Source: Gemmatimonadota bacterium
Lineage (GTDB): Bacteria > Gemmatimonadota > Gemmatimonadetes > Gemmatimonadales > Gemmatimonadaceae
NCBI GenBank assembly: GCA_016719105.1
Contig: JADKAQ010000002.1
Coordinates: 1 to 64,000 of the forward strand
Direction: 5' to 3'
Length of the DNA stretch: 64,000 nt
Shown here in pieces: positions 44,102 to 52,354 of this stretch. The notes beneath the pieces are model-generated. The model searched no databases and was not told where the DNA came from. It saw only the letters and a list, made by a program, of their open reading frames with translations. Made by a program: the position numbers and the translations under genes. Each line of letters begins with the position of its first letter. Position 1 is the first letter of the stretch.

Positions 44102-45075
44102 TCCGACCCGCCATCCGCTGTGCGTCGCGGGCGGCGCTGCTGCCGTTGCTCCTGGCGGTACCCGCCCGGGCGAACGCCCAGGTGAAGACGGCGCTGGTGG
44201 ATTCGTCGAAGGCGGCGCGAACGGCGACACCAACGGCGCCACGGACCCGCGTCGTCATGCTCGGGACCGGGAACCCCAATGCCGACCCCGAGCGGTCGGG
44301 GCCGGCGGTGGCCGTGGTGGTCGACGATCGCGCCTACCTCGTCGATGCAGGACCGGGGGTGGTGCGCCGCGCCGCAGCGGCCGCGCGCAACGGCGTCGCC
44401 GCCCTCGTGGCCGATAAGCTCGACGTCGTCTTCCTGTCGCACTTGCACTCCGACCACACCCTCGGCCTGCCGGACCTGATCTTCACGCCATGGGTCCTGG
44501 AGCGGGAACGGCCGCTGCGTGTCTTTGGTCCCACCGGCGTGCGGGAGATGACCGACCACCTCGTCTCCGCCTTCAGCGAGGACATCAAGGTGCGCATCGA
44601 TGGCCGGGAGCATGCCAACCTCACGGGCTACAAGGTGCAGGCCAGTGTGGTGCGCCCCGGAATCGTCTTCAAGGACGAGAAGGTCACGGTGAAGGCCTTC
44701 GCGGTTCCGCATGGTGACTGGAAGGAATCGTTCGGATACCGCTTCGAGACCCCTGATCGTGTGATCGTCATCTCCGGCGATACCAAGGCCAGTCGCGCGG
44801 TCGTCGACGCTTGCAACGGCTGTGACCTCCTGGTGCACGAGGTCTACTCGACCGAGCGATTCGCGACACGCCCGGGCAAGTGGCAGGAGTACCATCGCAA
44901 CGCGCACACCTCGACCGTTGAACTCGCGGCGCTCGCCACGCAGGCGCGCGCGAAATCGCTCCTGCTCTACCACCAACTGTACTGGGGGGCCACCGACGCG
45001 GATCTGCTCCGCGAGATGCGACAGGCAGGCTATCGCACCCCGGTGACCTCCGCGCGTGATCTCGGCGTCTACTGA
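44098..45075 (+). CDS. secreted metallo-beta-lactamase-fold hydrolase (RNase Z/arylsulfatase-like)
   Basis: 325 residues with a signal peptide (about 1-24, ending RANAQV). The metal motif is SHLHSDHTLGLPDL, followed by SGDTKAS (Asp ligand), the LLVHEVYS block and a late histidine in HRNAHTSTVEL. The layout follows the RNase Z/AtsA-type branch. With an export signal it is not a tRNA-processing enzyme; a periplasmic esterase, sulfatase or lactonase is more likely. The start overlaps the dehydratase stop by 4 bp, placing a periplasmic hydrolase in one operon with two cytosolic amino-acid enzymes. Confidence 0.88.
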   Translation: MIRPAIRCASRAALLPLLLAVPARANAQVKTALVDSSKAARTATPTAPRTRVVMLGTGNPNADPERSGPAVAVVVDDRAYLVDAGPGVVRRAAAAARNGVAALVADKLDVVFLSHLHSDHTLGLPDLIFTPWVLERERPLRVFGPTGVREMTDHLVSAFSEDIKVRIDGREHANLTGYKVQASVVRPGIVFKDEKVTVKAFAVPHGDWKESFGYRFETPDRVIVISGDTKASRAVVDACNGCDLLVHEVYSTERFATRPGKWQEYHRNAHTSTVELAALATQARAKSLLLYHQLYWGATDADLLREMRQAGYRTPVTSARDLGVY

Positions 45076-45132
45076 GATGTGCTTGACATGGCCGGTGGGG
45101 GCGGGCATCCTGCTCGTCCCCACACCATATCC

Positions 45133-45552
45133 ATGGCATCCACGACTCCGCCGGGCATCCGAAGCGTCATCGCCGTCGCCGCTGGCGTCTTCGTCGGCGG
45201 CATCGCCACCGTCGGCGTCGAGGCACTCGGCCATATCCTCGTCCCGCCGCCACCGGGGCTCGACGTAAACGATGCCGAGGCGGTGAAGGCGGCCATGCCC
45301 ACACTGCCGACGGCGCATTTCCTCCCCATCCTCGTCGCCTATCTCATCGGGCCGACGTTAGGCGCGGCGCTCGCGGCGCGCATGGCGCCGTCGCGCGCCC
45401 TCGTGCATGCCGGCGTCGTGGGGGCGTTCTTCCTGGTGGGCGGCATCATGAACTTCCGCGCGATTCCGCACCCCACCTGGTTTGTCGCGCTCTCGATCGT
45501 CGCCTTCATCGTCGCGCCGTTCCTCGGCTCCCGGATGGTTGGCAAGCGATAG
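45133..45552 (+). CDS. small integral membrane protein, unknown function
   Basis: 139 residues from ATG 45133 with about four membrane segments (10-33, 60-80, 88-107 and 112-135). No characterised family recognised. A conserved-looking proline-rich loop (HILVPPPPGLDVND) lies between helices 1 and 2. It begins 57 bp after the metallo-hydrolase stop and may belong to the same transcript. The start was chosen because the residues before it are not membrane-like; the frame is open to 45079. Confidence 0.72.
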   Translation: MASTTPPGIRSVIAVAAGVFVGGIATVGVEALGHILVPPPPGLDVNDAEAVKAAMPTLPTAHFLPILVAYLIGPTLGAALAARMAPSRALVHAGVVGAFFLVGGIMNFRAIPHPTWFVALSIVAFIVAPFLGSRMVGKR

Positions 45553-45660
45553 GACGGGGACTCTGCGGTGAAACGGTTCGTCCCTCGCTGCTAGTCGGCG
45601 GCCACCCGGAGTAAACCCCCGGCGCGGCGACCCGTGACCTACCGGGTGAACGCAACCCGG

Positions 45661-46890
45661 ATGATCATGCGTACTCGAATCCTCTCGACAGCCGTGCTCG
45701 CGATCGTGGGCGTGAACGCCTCGCTCGCGGCGCAGACGACGACTCGCCCCACTCCCGAGCGCGACGAACCGCGCATCATGACGCGGACGCTCCGGTCGGC
45801 CATGCCCGACGATCCCGATCGCCCGCGCCTCGGACTCACGCTCGCCGCGGGCGGGGCGATCGACACCCTGGGAATCCTCGTGGATGAGGTCACCGCTGGA
45901 GGTCCGGCGGACAAGGCCGGCATCAAGGCGGGCGACCGCATCGTGTCCATCAATGGCGTGAATCTGCGGCTGGCCGCGGCAGACGCCGAAGACGAGGAGA
46001 TGCGCGGCGTCACGCAGCGCCGCCTCACACGCGAGTTGGCGCGCCGCAAGGCGGGGGACGACGTCGACCTTCGTCTCCTGCGGGACGGCAAGACGATGGC
46101 GCTCAAGGTCAAGACGGTCGCGGCCGACGAACTGCGGCCGCGTACGGCGACGTTCGTGCGCAGTGCGCGCGCCAACCTCGATCGCGCCAGCCTCGGCATC
46201 GGGCTCGGCAGCACCGGCAGCAAACGCGACACGTTAGGCATCCTGGTCGCCAGCCTGTCGAGCGACGGTCCGGCTGAGAATGCGGGACTGGAGGAAGGCG
46301 ACCGCCTGGCGTCGATCAACGGCGTCGACCTGCGGGTCGCGCGTGAAGACGTGGGCGATTGGGCCTCGAGCAATGCCAAGGTGCGCCGCCTGGCGCGCGA
46401 GCTGGAGAAGGTGAAGGCCGGCGATGAGGTGGAGTTGCGCGTCTATCGCGCCGGGCAGCCGCGCACCGTGAAGGTGAAGACGGCGGCCGCGCGCGACGTG
46501 GACCGGAACGGACGGCAGATGTTCATCATCGGTGGCAACGCGAGTGGTGGCGACTTCGGCGTGACCGTGCCGCCACTTCCGCCGCTGCCGCCCGGTGCCC
46601 CCATGGCGCCGATGGCTCCACGTCCGCCGATGCCGCCGGACGCGCCGTCGTTCTACTTCTTCGACGGCGACCGCGAAGGAACCGCGACGCTTCGGCTGTC
46701 GCCTCGAATGCGCACCGAGGTCCGTGATCGGACGCGGGAGGCAATCGAGCGCGCCCTCGAACTCGCCCCGCGCGCTCGCACGAAGGTGCGGGTCGAGATG
46801 GAGGATGGCGACGACGGGGAGGTGATCTCGAGGCCGGGCCCGCTTCCGCCCAAGGGCGTGACTCGGGTGGTGACCGTGCGCAGCGTCTAG
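45661..46890 (+). CDS. secreted protein with two PDZ domains
   Basis: 409 residues (ATG 45661 or 45667) with a signal peptide ending SLAAQT (about residue 25). Two homologous PDZ domains follow (about 60-155 and 180-280), each with DTLGILV, GPA-x-AG and GDR-x-x-SINGV-x-L motifs and a shared KAGD-x-V-x-LR ending. A proline-rich stretch (PPLPPLPPGAPMAPMAP, about 305-325) and a C-terminal charged helix follow. No protease domain is present, so it is probably an adaptor or regulator of a periplasmic protease or assembly factor. A strong terminator follows. Confidence 0.85.
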   Translation: MIMRTRILSTAVLAIVGVNASLAAQTTTRPTPERDEPRIMTRTLRSAMPDDPDRPRLGLTLAAGGAIDTLGILVDEVTAGGPADKAGIKAGDRIVSINGVNLRLAAADAEDEEMRGVTQRRLTRELARRKAGDDVDLRLLRDGKTMALKVKTVAADELRPRTATFVRSARANLDRASLGIGLGSTGSKRDTLGILVASLSSDGPAENAGLEEGDRLASINGVDLRVAREDVGDWASSNAKVRRLARELEKVKAGDEVELRVYRAGQPRTVKVKTAAARDVDRNGRQMFIIGGNASGGDFGVTVPPLPPLPPGAPMAPMAPRPPMPPDAPSFYFFDGDREGTATLRLSPRMRTEVRDRTREAIERALELAPRARTKVRVEMEDGDDGEVISRPGPLPPKGVTRVVTVRSV

Positions 46891-46936
46891 CCTTTCTCGC
46901 CGAGCGAGGGACAACCTGCTGGGGGAACGTCGAACA

Positions 46937-46968
46937 GGGCGGCCGATCGAAAGATCGGCCGCCCCTTT
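46937..46968 (+). terminator. strong intrinsic terminator with GAAA tetraloop
   Basis: GGGCGGCCGATC (46937-46948) and GATCGGCCGCCC (46953-46964) pair perfectly over a GAAA loop; CTTTCCTTCT follows. It ends the PDZ gene unit. Confidence 0.85.
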
Positions 46969-46984
46969 CCTTCTCCGAACAAGC

Positions 46985-47047
46985 GGGTATTGATTAGCAC
47001 CGGCTCGTCAATAAGTTAGTCTTTACGAAATTACAGACGAGTGGAGG
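46985..47047 (+). promoter_or_regulatory. AT-rich promoter region of the TonB receptor gene
   Basis: This stretch is much richer in A/T than its surroundings (TATTGATTAGC, AATAAGTTAGTCTTTACG, AAATTACAG). It ends with GGAGG at 47043-47047, 4 nt before the ATG. TTGATT near 46990 could be a -35 box. I looked for a Zur- or Fur-type palindrome and did not find a convincing one. Confidence 0.45.
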
Positions 47048-47050
47048 CTA

Positions 47051-49381
47051 ATGTCGGTGCACCCTTGGGAGTCGACCGGAAGGACGCGAGGCGCAGCTGC
47101 TCCGCCGCCGTCGTCGTGGTGGCGGTGCCTCGCGCTGTGGGTGCTCGCCACGACGGGGACGGCGACGCGCGCCAGCGCGCAGACTCGTGCGGACGCCCCG
47201 GGGGCGACCGTCACCGGGACGATCATCGGGACGGTACGGGAGGCGAACGGAACTCCCGTGCGCGATGCGACGATTCTCCTCGTCGACGTGCCGCGCGAGC
47301 CGGTCACCACCGACGGGTTTGGGCGGTACGTCCTGCGAGCCGTCCCGGCCGGGACCCGCCGGTTGTTCGTCAGCGCCTCCGGCCTGGCACCGGCTCGTCG
47401 CGCGGTCACCGTCCCGGCGGGCGATACGGCGCACGTCGATATCGCCCTGCAACGCAGCGTGCTCGAACTCGCCGGCGTCACCGTAAGTGCCACCGCCACC
47501 GGTCGTGATCCGCTGGCCGTCACGCAACCGGTCACCACCCTTGGCCCGCGCGAGTTGGAGCGCTCGCTCGGGGCGACGCTCACGCAGACGCTCTCCTGGA
47601 CCGCCGGCGTGACTGCCCGGTCGCAGGGGCCGGCGGCCACGATGCCGGTCATTCGCGGGCTCACGGGCGAGCGCATCGTCGTCCTGCACGACGGGCAGCG
47701 GGCGGGCGACCTCGCGGCCAGCGCCCCCGACCACGGTGTGACCATCGATCCGCTGTCGGCGCGGGAAGTCGAGATCGTGCGGGGGCCGGCGGCACTGCTC
47801 CACGGGAGCGCCGCGTTAGGCGGTGTGGTGAACGTGCTGTCCGACGACATCGCGCGCACCGTTCCCGCCGGGCGCCTGTCGAGCCTCACGGTGAACGCCC
47901 AGAGCGCCAGCGAGGGGGGAGGCGCACTGCTCGACGTGTCGCAACCGTTCGGCCCGTCGACCGTGCTGCGGCTCAAGGCGGGCGGGCGCTCGCATGGCAA
48001 CCAGGCGCTGGGCGTCGGCGGGGGGCGCGACGTGCTCGACAACACGAGCATGCGCAACCGGCAGGGGGTCGTCTCCCTCACGCACGTTCGTGATGAGGCG
48101 CTCGCCGGCGTGGCGCTGCGCCGCTACGACTTCGAGTACGGCTTGCCGTGGCGTACTGCGGCCGCTGATGGCGTGCGCCTGCGTGGGGCGCGCGACGAAG
48201 TGAGCGTTCGCGCCGAGCGTGCCGGGCGGGGGGGCTTCACGCGCTTGCGCCTCGATGCGAGCGCGCAGTCGTATGCGCACGACGAGCGTAGCGCCGCCGG
48301 CGAGGTCGCGACCGCGCTGGCGGTGCGGTCGCAGCAGGGGCAGCTGCTCGCGCGGACGCGCGCCGCCGGTCCCCTCCGCGATGGTGCGGTCGGCGTGTCG
48401 TTCCTCGCCAGGCGCAACGCCGTCACGGGTGCGCAGGCGCTCACCCCGCCCAACGCCAATCGGGCGCTGGCGCTGTTCGCCTTCCAGGAACTCGCGCCGC
48501 TCGCCGGCCGGTTTGGGCTGCGCATGCCGCTTGCCCTCCGTGTGGAGCGCGTGTCGTCGGAGAGCGACGTCACGACGCAGTTCGGCGCGGCCGTCGCGCG
48601 CCGTTTCACCACGGTGTCGGCGTCGGGCGGGGTGTCGGTCCCACTCTCGCGCGATGCGTCGATCGCCGTGAATGTCGCGCGCGCCACGCGCGTCCCCTCG
48701 CCAGAGGAACTCTTCTCGCGCGCAGGTCACGCCGGAACCGGCGCGTTCGAGATCGGCAATCCGTCGTTGGACGTGGAGGTCACGCGCGGCGTGGACGCCG
48801 TCGTGCGCGTGGAGCGGCGTGCGCTGCGCGCGCAGGTGGCGCTTTTCTCGTCCGCCGTCCACGGATGGATCGGCCTCTATCCGTCGGGGCGCGACACGGT
48901 GATTGCATCGCCGGGGGGCGCGACCAAGGCACTCCCGCTATTCACCATCTCGCAGCGCGAGGCACGATTGCGCGGGGCGGAGGCGAGCGTCGAGGGTACG
49001 CTCGCGCGTCGAGTGGTCGCGTCGCTGACGGCCGACCTGCTGCGCGCCTCGGACGATCGCGGCGGGGCGCTCCCCTACATGCCCCCGGCCCGCGTCGGTG
49101 GCGGGGCCCGATGGGACGACGGTCGCTGGCAGTTCGGGGCCGCGGTGCGGCGCGTCCTCGCACAGCGACGCGTCACCGACGGCGAGATCCCGACCGATCC
49201 CTTCACCGTTGTCGAGGGGCACGCGGGCGTTCGTCTGGTGGTCGGCGCGCAGGTGCATACACTCATGCTGCGGGGCGAGAACCTCGGGGACCGCTTCTAT
49301 CGGGACGCCACGAGTCGCATCAAGGACTTCGCCCCAGCCGCCGGGCGCAACGTCTCGCTGCTCTATCGCGTGACGTTCTGA
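47051..49381 (+). CDS. TonB-dependent receptor, ZnuD-like
   Basis: 776 residues: leader (about 1-45, ending ASAQTR), a carboxypeptidase-regulatory-like domain (about 55-135, GTVREANGTPVRDATILLVD), a plug domain (about 150-270) and a 22-strand-type barrel ending VSLLYRVTF. In the plug, SAPDHGVTIDPLSAREVEIV and GPAALLHGSAALGGVVNV closely follow the pattern of ZnuD-type zinc/heme receptors. Zinc import is the best guess but no znuABC or zur gene is in the window. The barrel is energised by TonB. The start is well defined by GGAGG. It converges on the damaged kup gene with only about 30 bp between. Confidence 0.88.
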   Translation: MSVHPWESTGRTRGAAAPPPSSWWRCLALWVLATTGTATRASAQTRADAPGATVTGTIIGTVREANGTPVRDATILLVDVPREPVTTDGFGRYVLRAVPAGTRRLFVSASGLAPARRAVTVPAGDTAHVDIALQRSVLELAGVTVSATATGRDPLAVTQPVTTLGPRELERSLGATLTQTLSWTAGVTARSQGPAATMPVIRGLTGERIVVLHDGQRAGDLAASAPDHGVTIDPLSAREVEIVRGPAALLHGSAALGGVVNVLSDDIARTVPAGRLSSLTVNAQSASEGGGALLDVSQPFGPSTVLRLKAGGRSHGNQALGVGGGRDVLDNTSMRNRQGVVSLTHVRDEALAGVALRRYDFEYGLPWRTAAADGVRLRGARDEVSVRAERAGRGGFTRLRLDASAQSYAHDERSAAGEVATALAVRSQQGQLLARTRAAGPLRDGAVGVSFLARRNAVTGAQALTPPNANRALALFAFQELAPLAGRFGLRMPLALRVERVSSESDVTTQFGAAVARRFTTVSASGGVSVPLSRDASIAVNVARATRVPSPEELFSRAGHAGTGAFEIGNPSLDVEVTRGVDAVVRVERRALRAQVALFSSAVHGWIGLYPSGRDTVIASPGGATKALPLFTISQREARLRGAEASVEGTLARRVVASLTADLLRASDDRGGALPYMPPARVGGGARWDDGRWQFGAAVRRVLAQRRVTDGEIPTDPFTVVEGHAGVRLVVGAQVHTLMLRGENLGDRFYRDATSRIKDFAPAAGRNVSLLYRVTF

Positions 49382-49410
49382 CGCGCGACGCCCCCCGCCC
49401 GTCGGCCCCG

Positions 49411-51434
49411 CTAGAACTCGATCTGCGTCCCCAACTCGACCACGCGGTTGGCCGGGATGCCGAAGTACTGCGTGGCGGAGCGCGCGTTCCGCGCCATGAT
49501 GGAGAACAGCTTCTTGCGCCAACGGGCCATGCCGACGCCATTGGCGCAGATCAGGTCTTCTCGGCCCAGGTAGTACGTCGTGTCCATCCGCTTGGTCTTG
49601 ATCCCCGCCTCCAGCAGGCGGGCGCGGATGTCCTCGACGTTCGGCGTCTCCATGAAACCGTACGCCGCCTTCACGCGATAGATCCCGTGCTGCAACGGCT
49701 CCACCGTGAGCCGCTCGTTGCTCGGGACCTCGGGGACTTGCTGGGCCAGGATCGAGAGCAGGATCACCTTCTCGTGCAGCACCTTGTTGTGCTTGAGGTG
49801 GTGCAGGAGGACGACCGGCGTCCCTTCCGACTCCGACGTCATGAAGATCGCCGTCCCCGGCACGCGCACCGGGCCGCCGTGACCGATGCTCTCCACGAAG
49901 GTCGCGATGGGGAGCGTGCGGTCCAGGAGCTTGGTGCGCAGGAGCACGCGCCCTCGCTTCCACGTCGTCATCAGGACGAAAGGTCATGAGTGCGATCACC
50001 AGCGGGACCCATCCGCCGTGCGGGACCTTGAGCAGGTTGGCGCAAAGGAAGGCGAGGTCGATCATCAGGAATGCACACGATGAGCATCCCGGCCTTTCCA
50101 GCGACCAGTTCCACGCGTCCGGGCCATTTCGTAGAACAAAATGTTCGTAATCGCCATCGTCCCGGTCACCGCGACGCCGTAGGCGGCGCCTAACGCGGTG
50201 GACGACCGGAACGTCGCCACGAGCAGGAGCGTCCCGACGGCCAGCAGGACGTTGATCTCGGGAATATAGATCTGCCCCGCCTCCTGCTTGGAGGTGTGCA
50301 CGATGGTCACGCGCGGCGTGTAGCCCAACTGCACCGCCTGCTGCGTCAGCGAGAACGCGCCTGAGATCAGCGCCTGCGACGCGACGATCGCCGCCAGTGT
50401 GGCGATGACGAGCAGGGGGATCAGGAACCACTGCGGGGCAAGGAGATAGAACGGGTTCTCCACCGCTTTCGGGTCCCGAAGGAGGAGCGCCCCCTGCCCA
50501 AAGTAATTGAGCAGGAGCGCCGGGAGGACGAGGGCGAACCACGCGAGGCGGATCGGACGCTTGCGGCCGAAATGCCCCATGTCGGCGTAGAGCGCCTCGG
50601 CCCCGGTCACCGCAAGGACGACGGCGCCAAGCACCACGAACGACCGCATGGGGTGATCGACGAAGAACTCCACGGCATGCCACGGGTTCATCGTCCCACA
50701 AGACACGCGGCTGGTCCAGGATGCTCGGCGACGCCAAGCGTCGCAATGCGTCAAGAACCAGGTGAGCATGATCAGGCCAAAGACCACGCCCACCTTGGCG
50801 GTCCCGTGTTTCTGGAAGAAGAACAGGACGGCGATGATGGCGAGCGTGGCGGGGACGACGAACCGCTCGAACGCCGGCGCGCCGACCTTGAGCCCTTCCA
50901 TCGCGCCGAGGACCGAGATGGCCGGGGTGATGATTCCGTCGCCGTAGAGGAGCGCCGCGCCGAACAGGCCCAAGGCGATGATGAGCGCGCTTCGCCTTCA
51001 TGCGCAGCTTTCCTGTTGCGTCCTGCAAGGATCAGCGCGAGCAAGGCAAAGACCCCGCCTTCGCCACGGTTGTCGGCCCGCATGATGAAGACGATGTACT
51101 TGACCGCCACGATCAGGAGGAGCGACCAGAGGATCAGCGACAGGACGCCGTACACGTTCTCGGCAGTGGGTCGCAGTCCGTACTCGGGCTTGAAGCACTC
51201 CTGCAGGGCGTACAACGGACTCGTCCCGATGTCGCCGTAGACGACTCCGAGCGCGGTCAGGGTGAGGATACCGAGTCGCTTGCCGGTCGGGTTGGACTCG
51301 GCGTGGTGCCGCTGCAGCGGCACGCGGGCCTCGGCGGTCATCGTCCCGGTCGCGGTCATCGACGCAAGAGACGGTGTGGCCTGGCTCTTACTGTCGCCCT
51401 CCGCGGATGACGCGGGGGCGGATTCTGCGCTCAT
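49411..51434 (-). pseudogene. kup: KUP/HAK/KT potassium transporter gene broken by several frameshifts
   Basis: Kup sequence is present from end to end but in shifting frames. The N-terminus (start ATG 51434; [32 protein letters not shown]) runs to about 51000. [20 protein letters not shown] to FYEMAR continues in another frame to about 50125. Within it, near 50755-50695, the family-like [12 protein letters not shown] is in a different frame from the flanking IMLTWFLT and [29 protein letters not shown] near 50060 is in a third frame. MTTWKRGRVLLRTKLLD to the C-terminus is shifted again at about 49981, where one extra C separates TTT from GTCCTG. At least five indels are needed. It is either a recent pseudogene or a locally poor assembly; all other genes here are intact. 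Confidence 0.85.
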
Positions 51435-51611
51435 TGTGGGTGCGTCGACCGCGGCACGAAGCCGGAGACACTGGGGATGGATCGCTCTTCGTCGTCCGCT
51501 CGAGTAAGGCGACGAAAAAACGGGTCACGGCAGTCACCGCGACCCGTCGTCCAATCTAGTGTCGGTCGTCCCAGTTTCCAGCGTGAATGTCACCGCTGGC
51601 CGAGGCGCGAC

Positions 51612-52214
51612 CTAGACCCTTGTGCCGCCGACGATCTCGTCGATCTCCCGCGCGGCCCGCTCGAGAATCTCGCGCACCTTGGCGACCTTCTCCTTGTCAC
51701 GGAAGTAGCGCGAAGCGGAGGCGTAGGTCGCCTTGCCGACCGTCCCCATGGCCCGGTTGATCTCGACCATGCCATCGCTCAGGAACGACGCGCCCAGCTC
51801 GGCGATGCGCTCGAAGATGTCATCGACCGCGGACCGATTCTCTTCCAGGTAGCGGCGCCCTTCGTCGGTGATGGTGTAGATCTTCTTCCCCCCTTCCTCG
51901 GGGGTGACCGTGGCGTAGCCCAGATCCTCCAGCAGAGAGAGGGTGGGATACACGGTCCCCGCACTCGGGGCGTATGCGCCGGCGAATCGCTCCTCGAGCT
52001 CCTTGATGACCTCGTAGCCGTGGCGGGGCTTCTCGGCCAGGAGCTGCAGGATGACGTACTTCAGGTCCCCCTGCTCGAAGATCCGGCCGCCGCGCGGTCC
52101 ACCGCGCTTGCGTCCACCGGAGCCCCCCCAGACGAAGCCGTACACGTCGGGTCCGAAGCTCCAACGCCCGCGGGACGAGCCCGGGGGATCACACGGTCCG
52201 CAATCGAAAAACAT
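51612..52214 (-). CDS. PadR-family transcriptional regulator
   Basis: 200 residues. A Gly/Arg-rich N-terminal extension (about 1-45, with CGPCDPPGSSRG) precedes the PadR winged helix (about 50-120: DLKYVILQLLAEKPRHGYEV, GTVYPTLSLLEDLGY, KKIYTITDEGRRYLEE). A helical C-terminal dimerisation part follows (to 200). PadR proteins repress efflux or detoxification genes and release DNA on binding small aromatic or toxic ligands. GGAGGAA lies 3-9 nt before ATG 52214. Five operator-like palindromes directly upstream imply autorepression. It lies downstream of and co-oriented with the MacA/MacB-like pump genes, its likely targets. Confidence 0.92.
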   Translation of the reverse strand: MFFDCGPCDPPGSSRGRWSFGPDVYGFVWGGSGGRKRGGPRGGRIFEQGDLKYVILQLLAEKPRHGYEVIKELEERFAGAYAPSAGTVYPTLSLLEDLGYATVTPEEGGKKIYTITDEGRRYLEENRSAVDDIFERIAELGASFLSDGMVEINRAMGTVGKATYASASRYFRDKEKVAKVREILERAAREIDEIVGGTRV

Positions 52215-52222
52215 GGTTCCTC

Positions 52223-52286
52223 CGATATATCGTGACGATGTATCGTAAGATATATCGTCACCTCCGATATATCGCAAGATGTATCG
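52223..52286. promoter_or_regulatory. five-copy operator-like palindrome array upstream of padR
   Basis: Five ten-base sites: CGATATATCG (52223), CGATGTATCG (52236), AGATATATCG (52248), CGATATATCG (52265) and AGATGTATCG (52277). The perfect version is self-complementary. Spacings are 13, 12, 17 and 12 bp. The first site lies next to the padR ribosome-binding site. The array is the most AT-rich stretch nearby and must contain the padR promoter. Confidence 0.8.
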
Positions 52287-52354
52287 CCCGGGGAGATCGA
52301 AAAGGGGGAGGCAGCCTCGCGGCGCCTCCCCCCGCTCATGCCACGCGAGCGCGG

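Noticed and set aside
46985..47047. Zur or Fur box before the TonB receptor
   Set aside because: The stretch is AT-rich but I could not fit a convincing dyad to either consensus.
52223..52286. Possible small mobile element or origin-like iterons
   Set aside because: The short palindromes sit exactly in the leader of a PadR gene, and no replication or transposase gene is near; operator sites explain them better.
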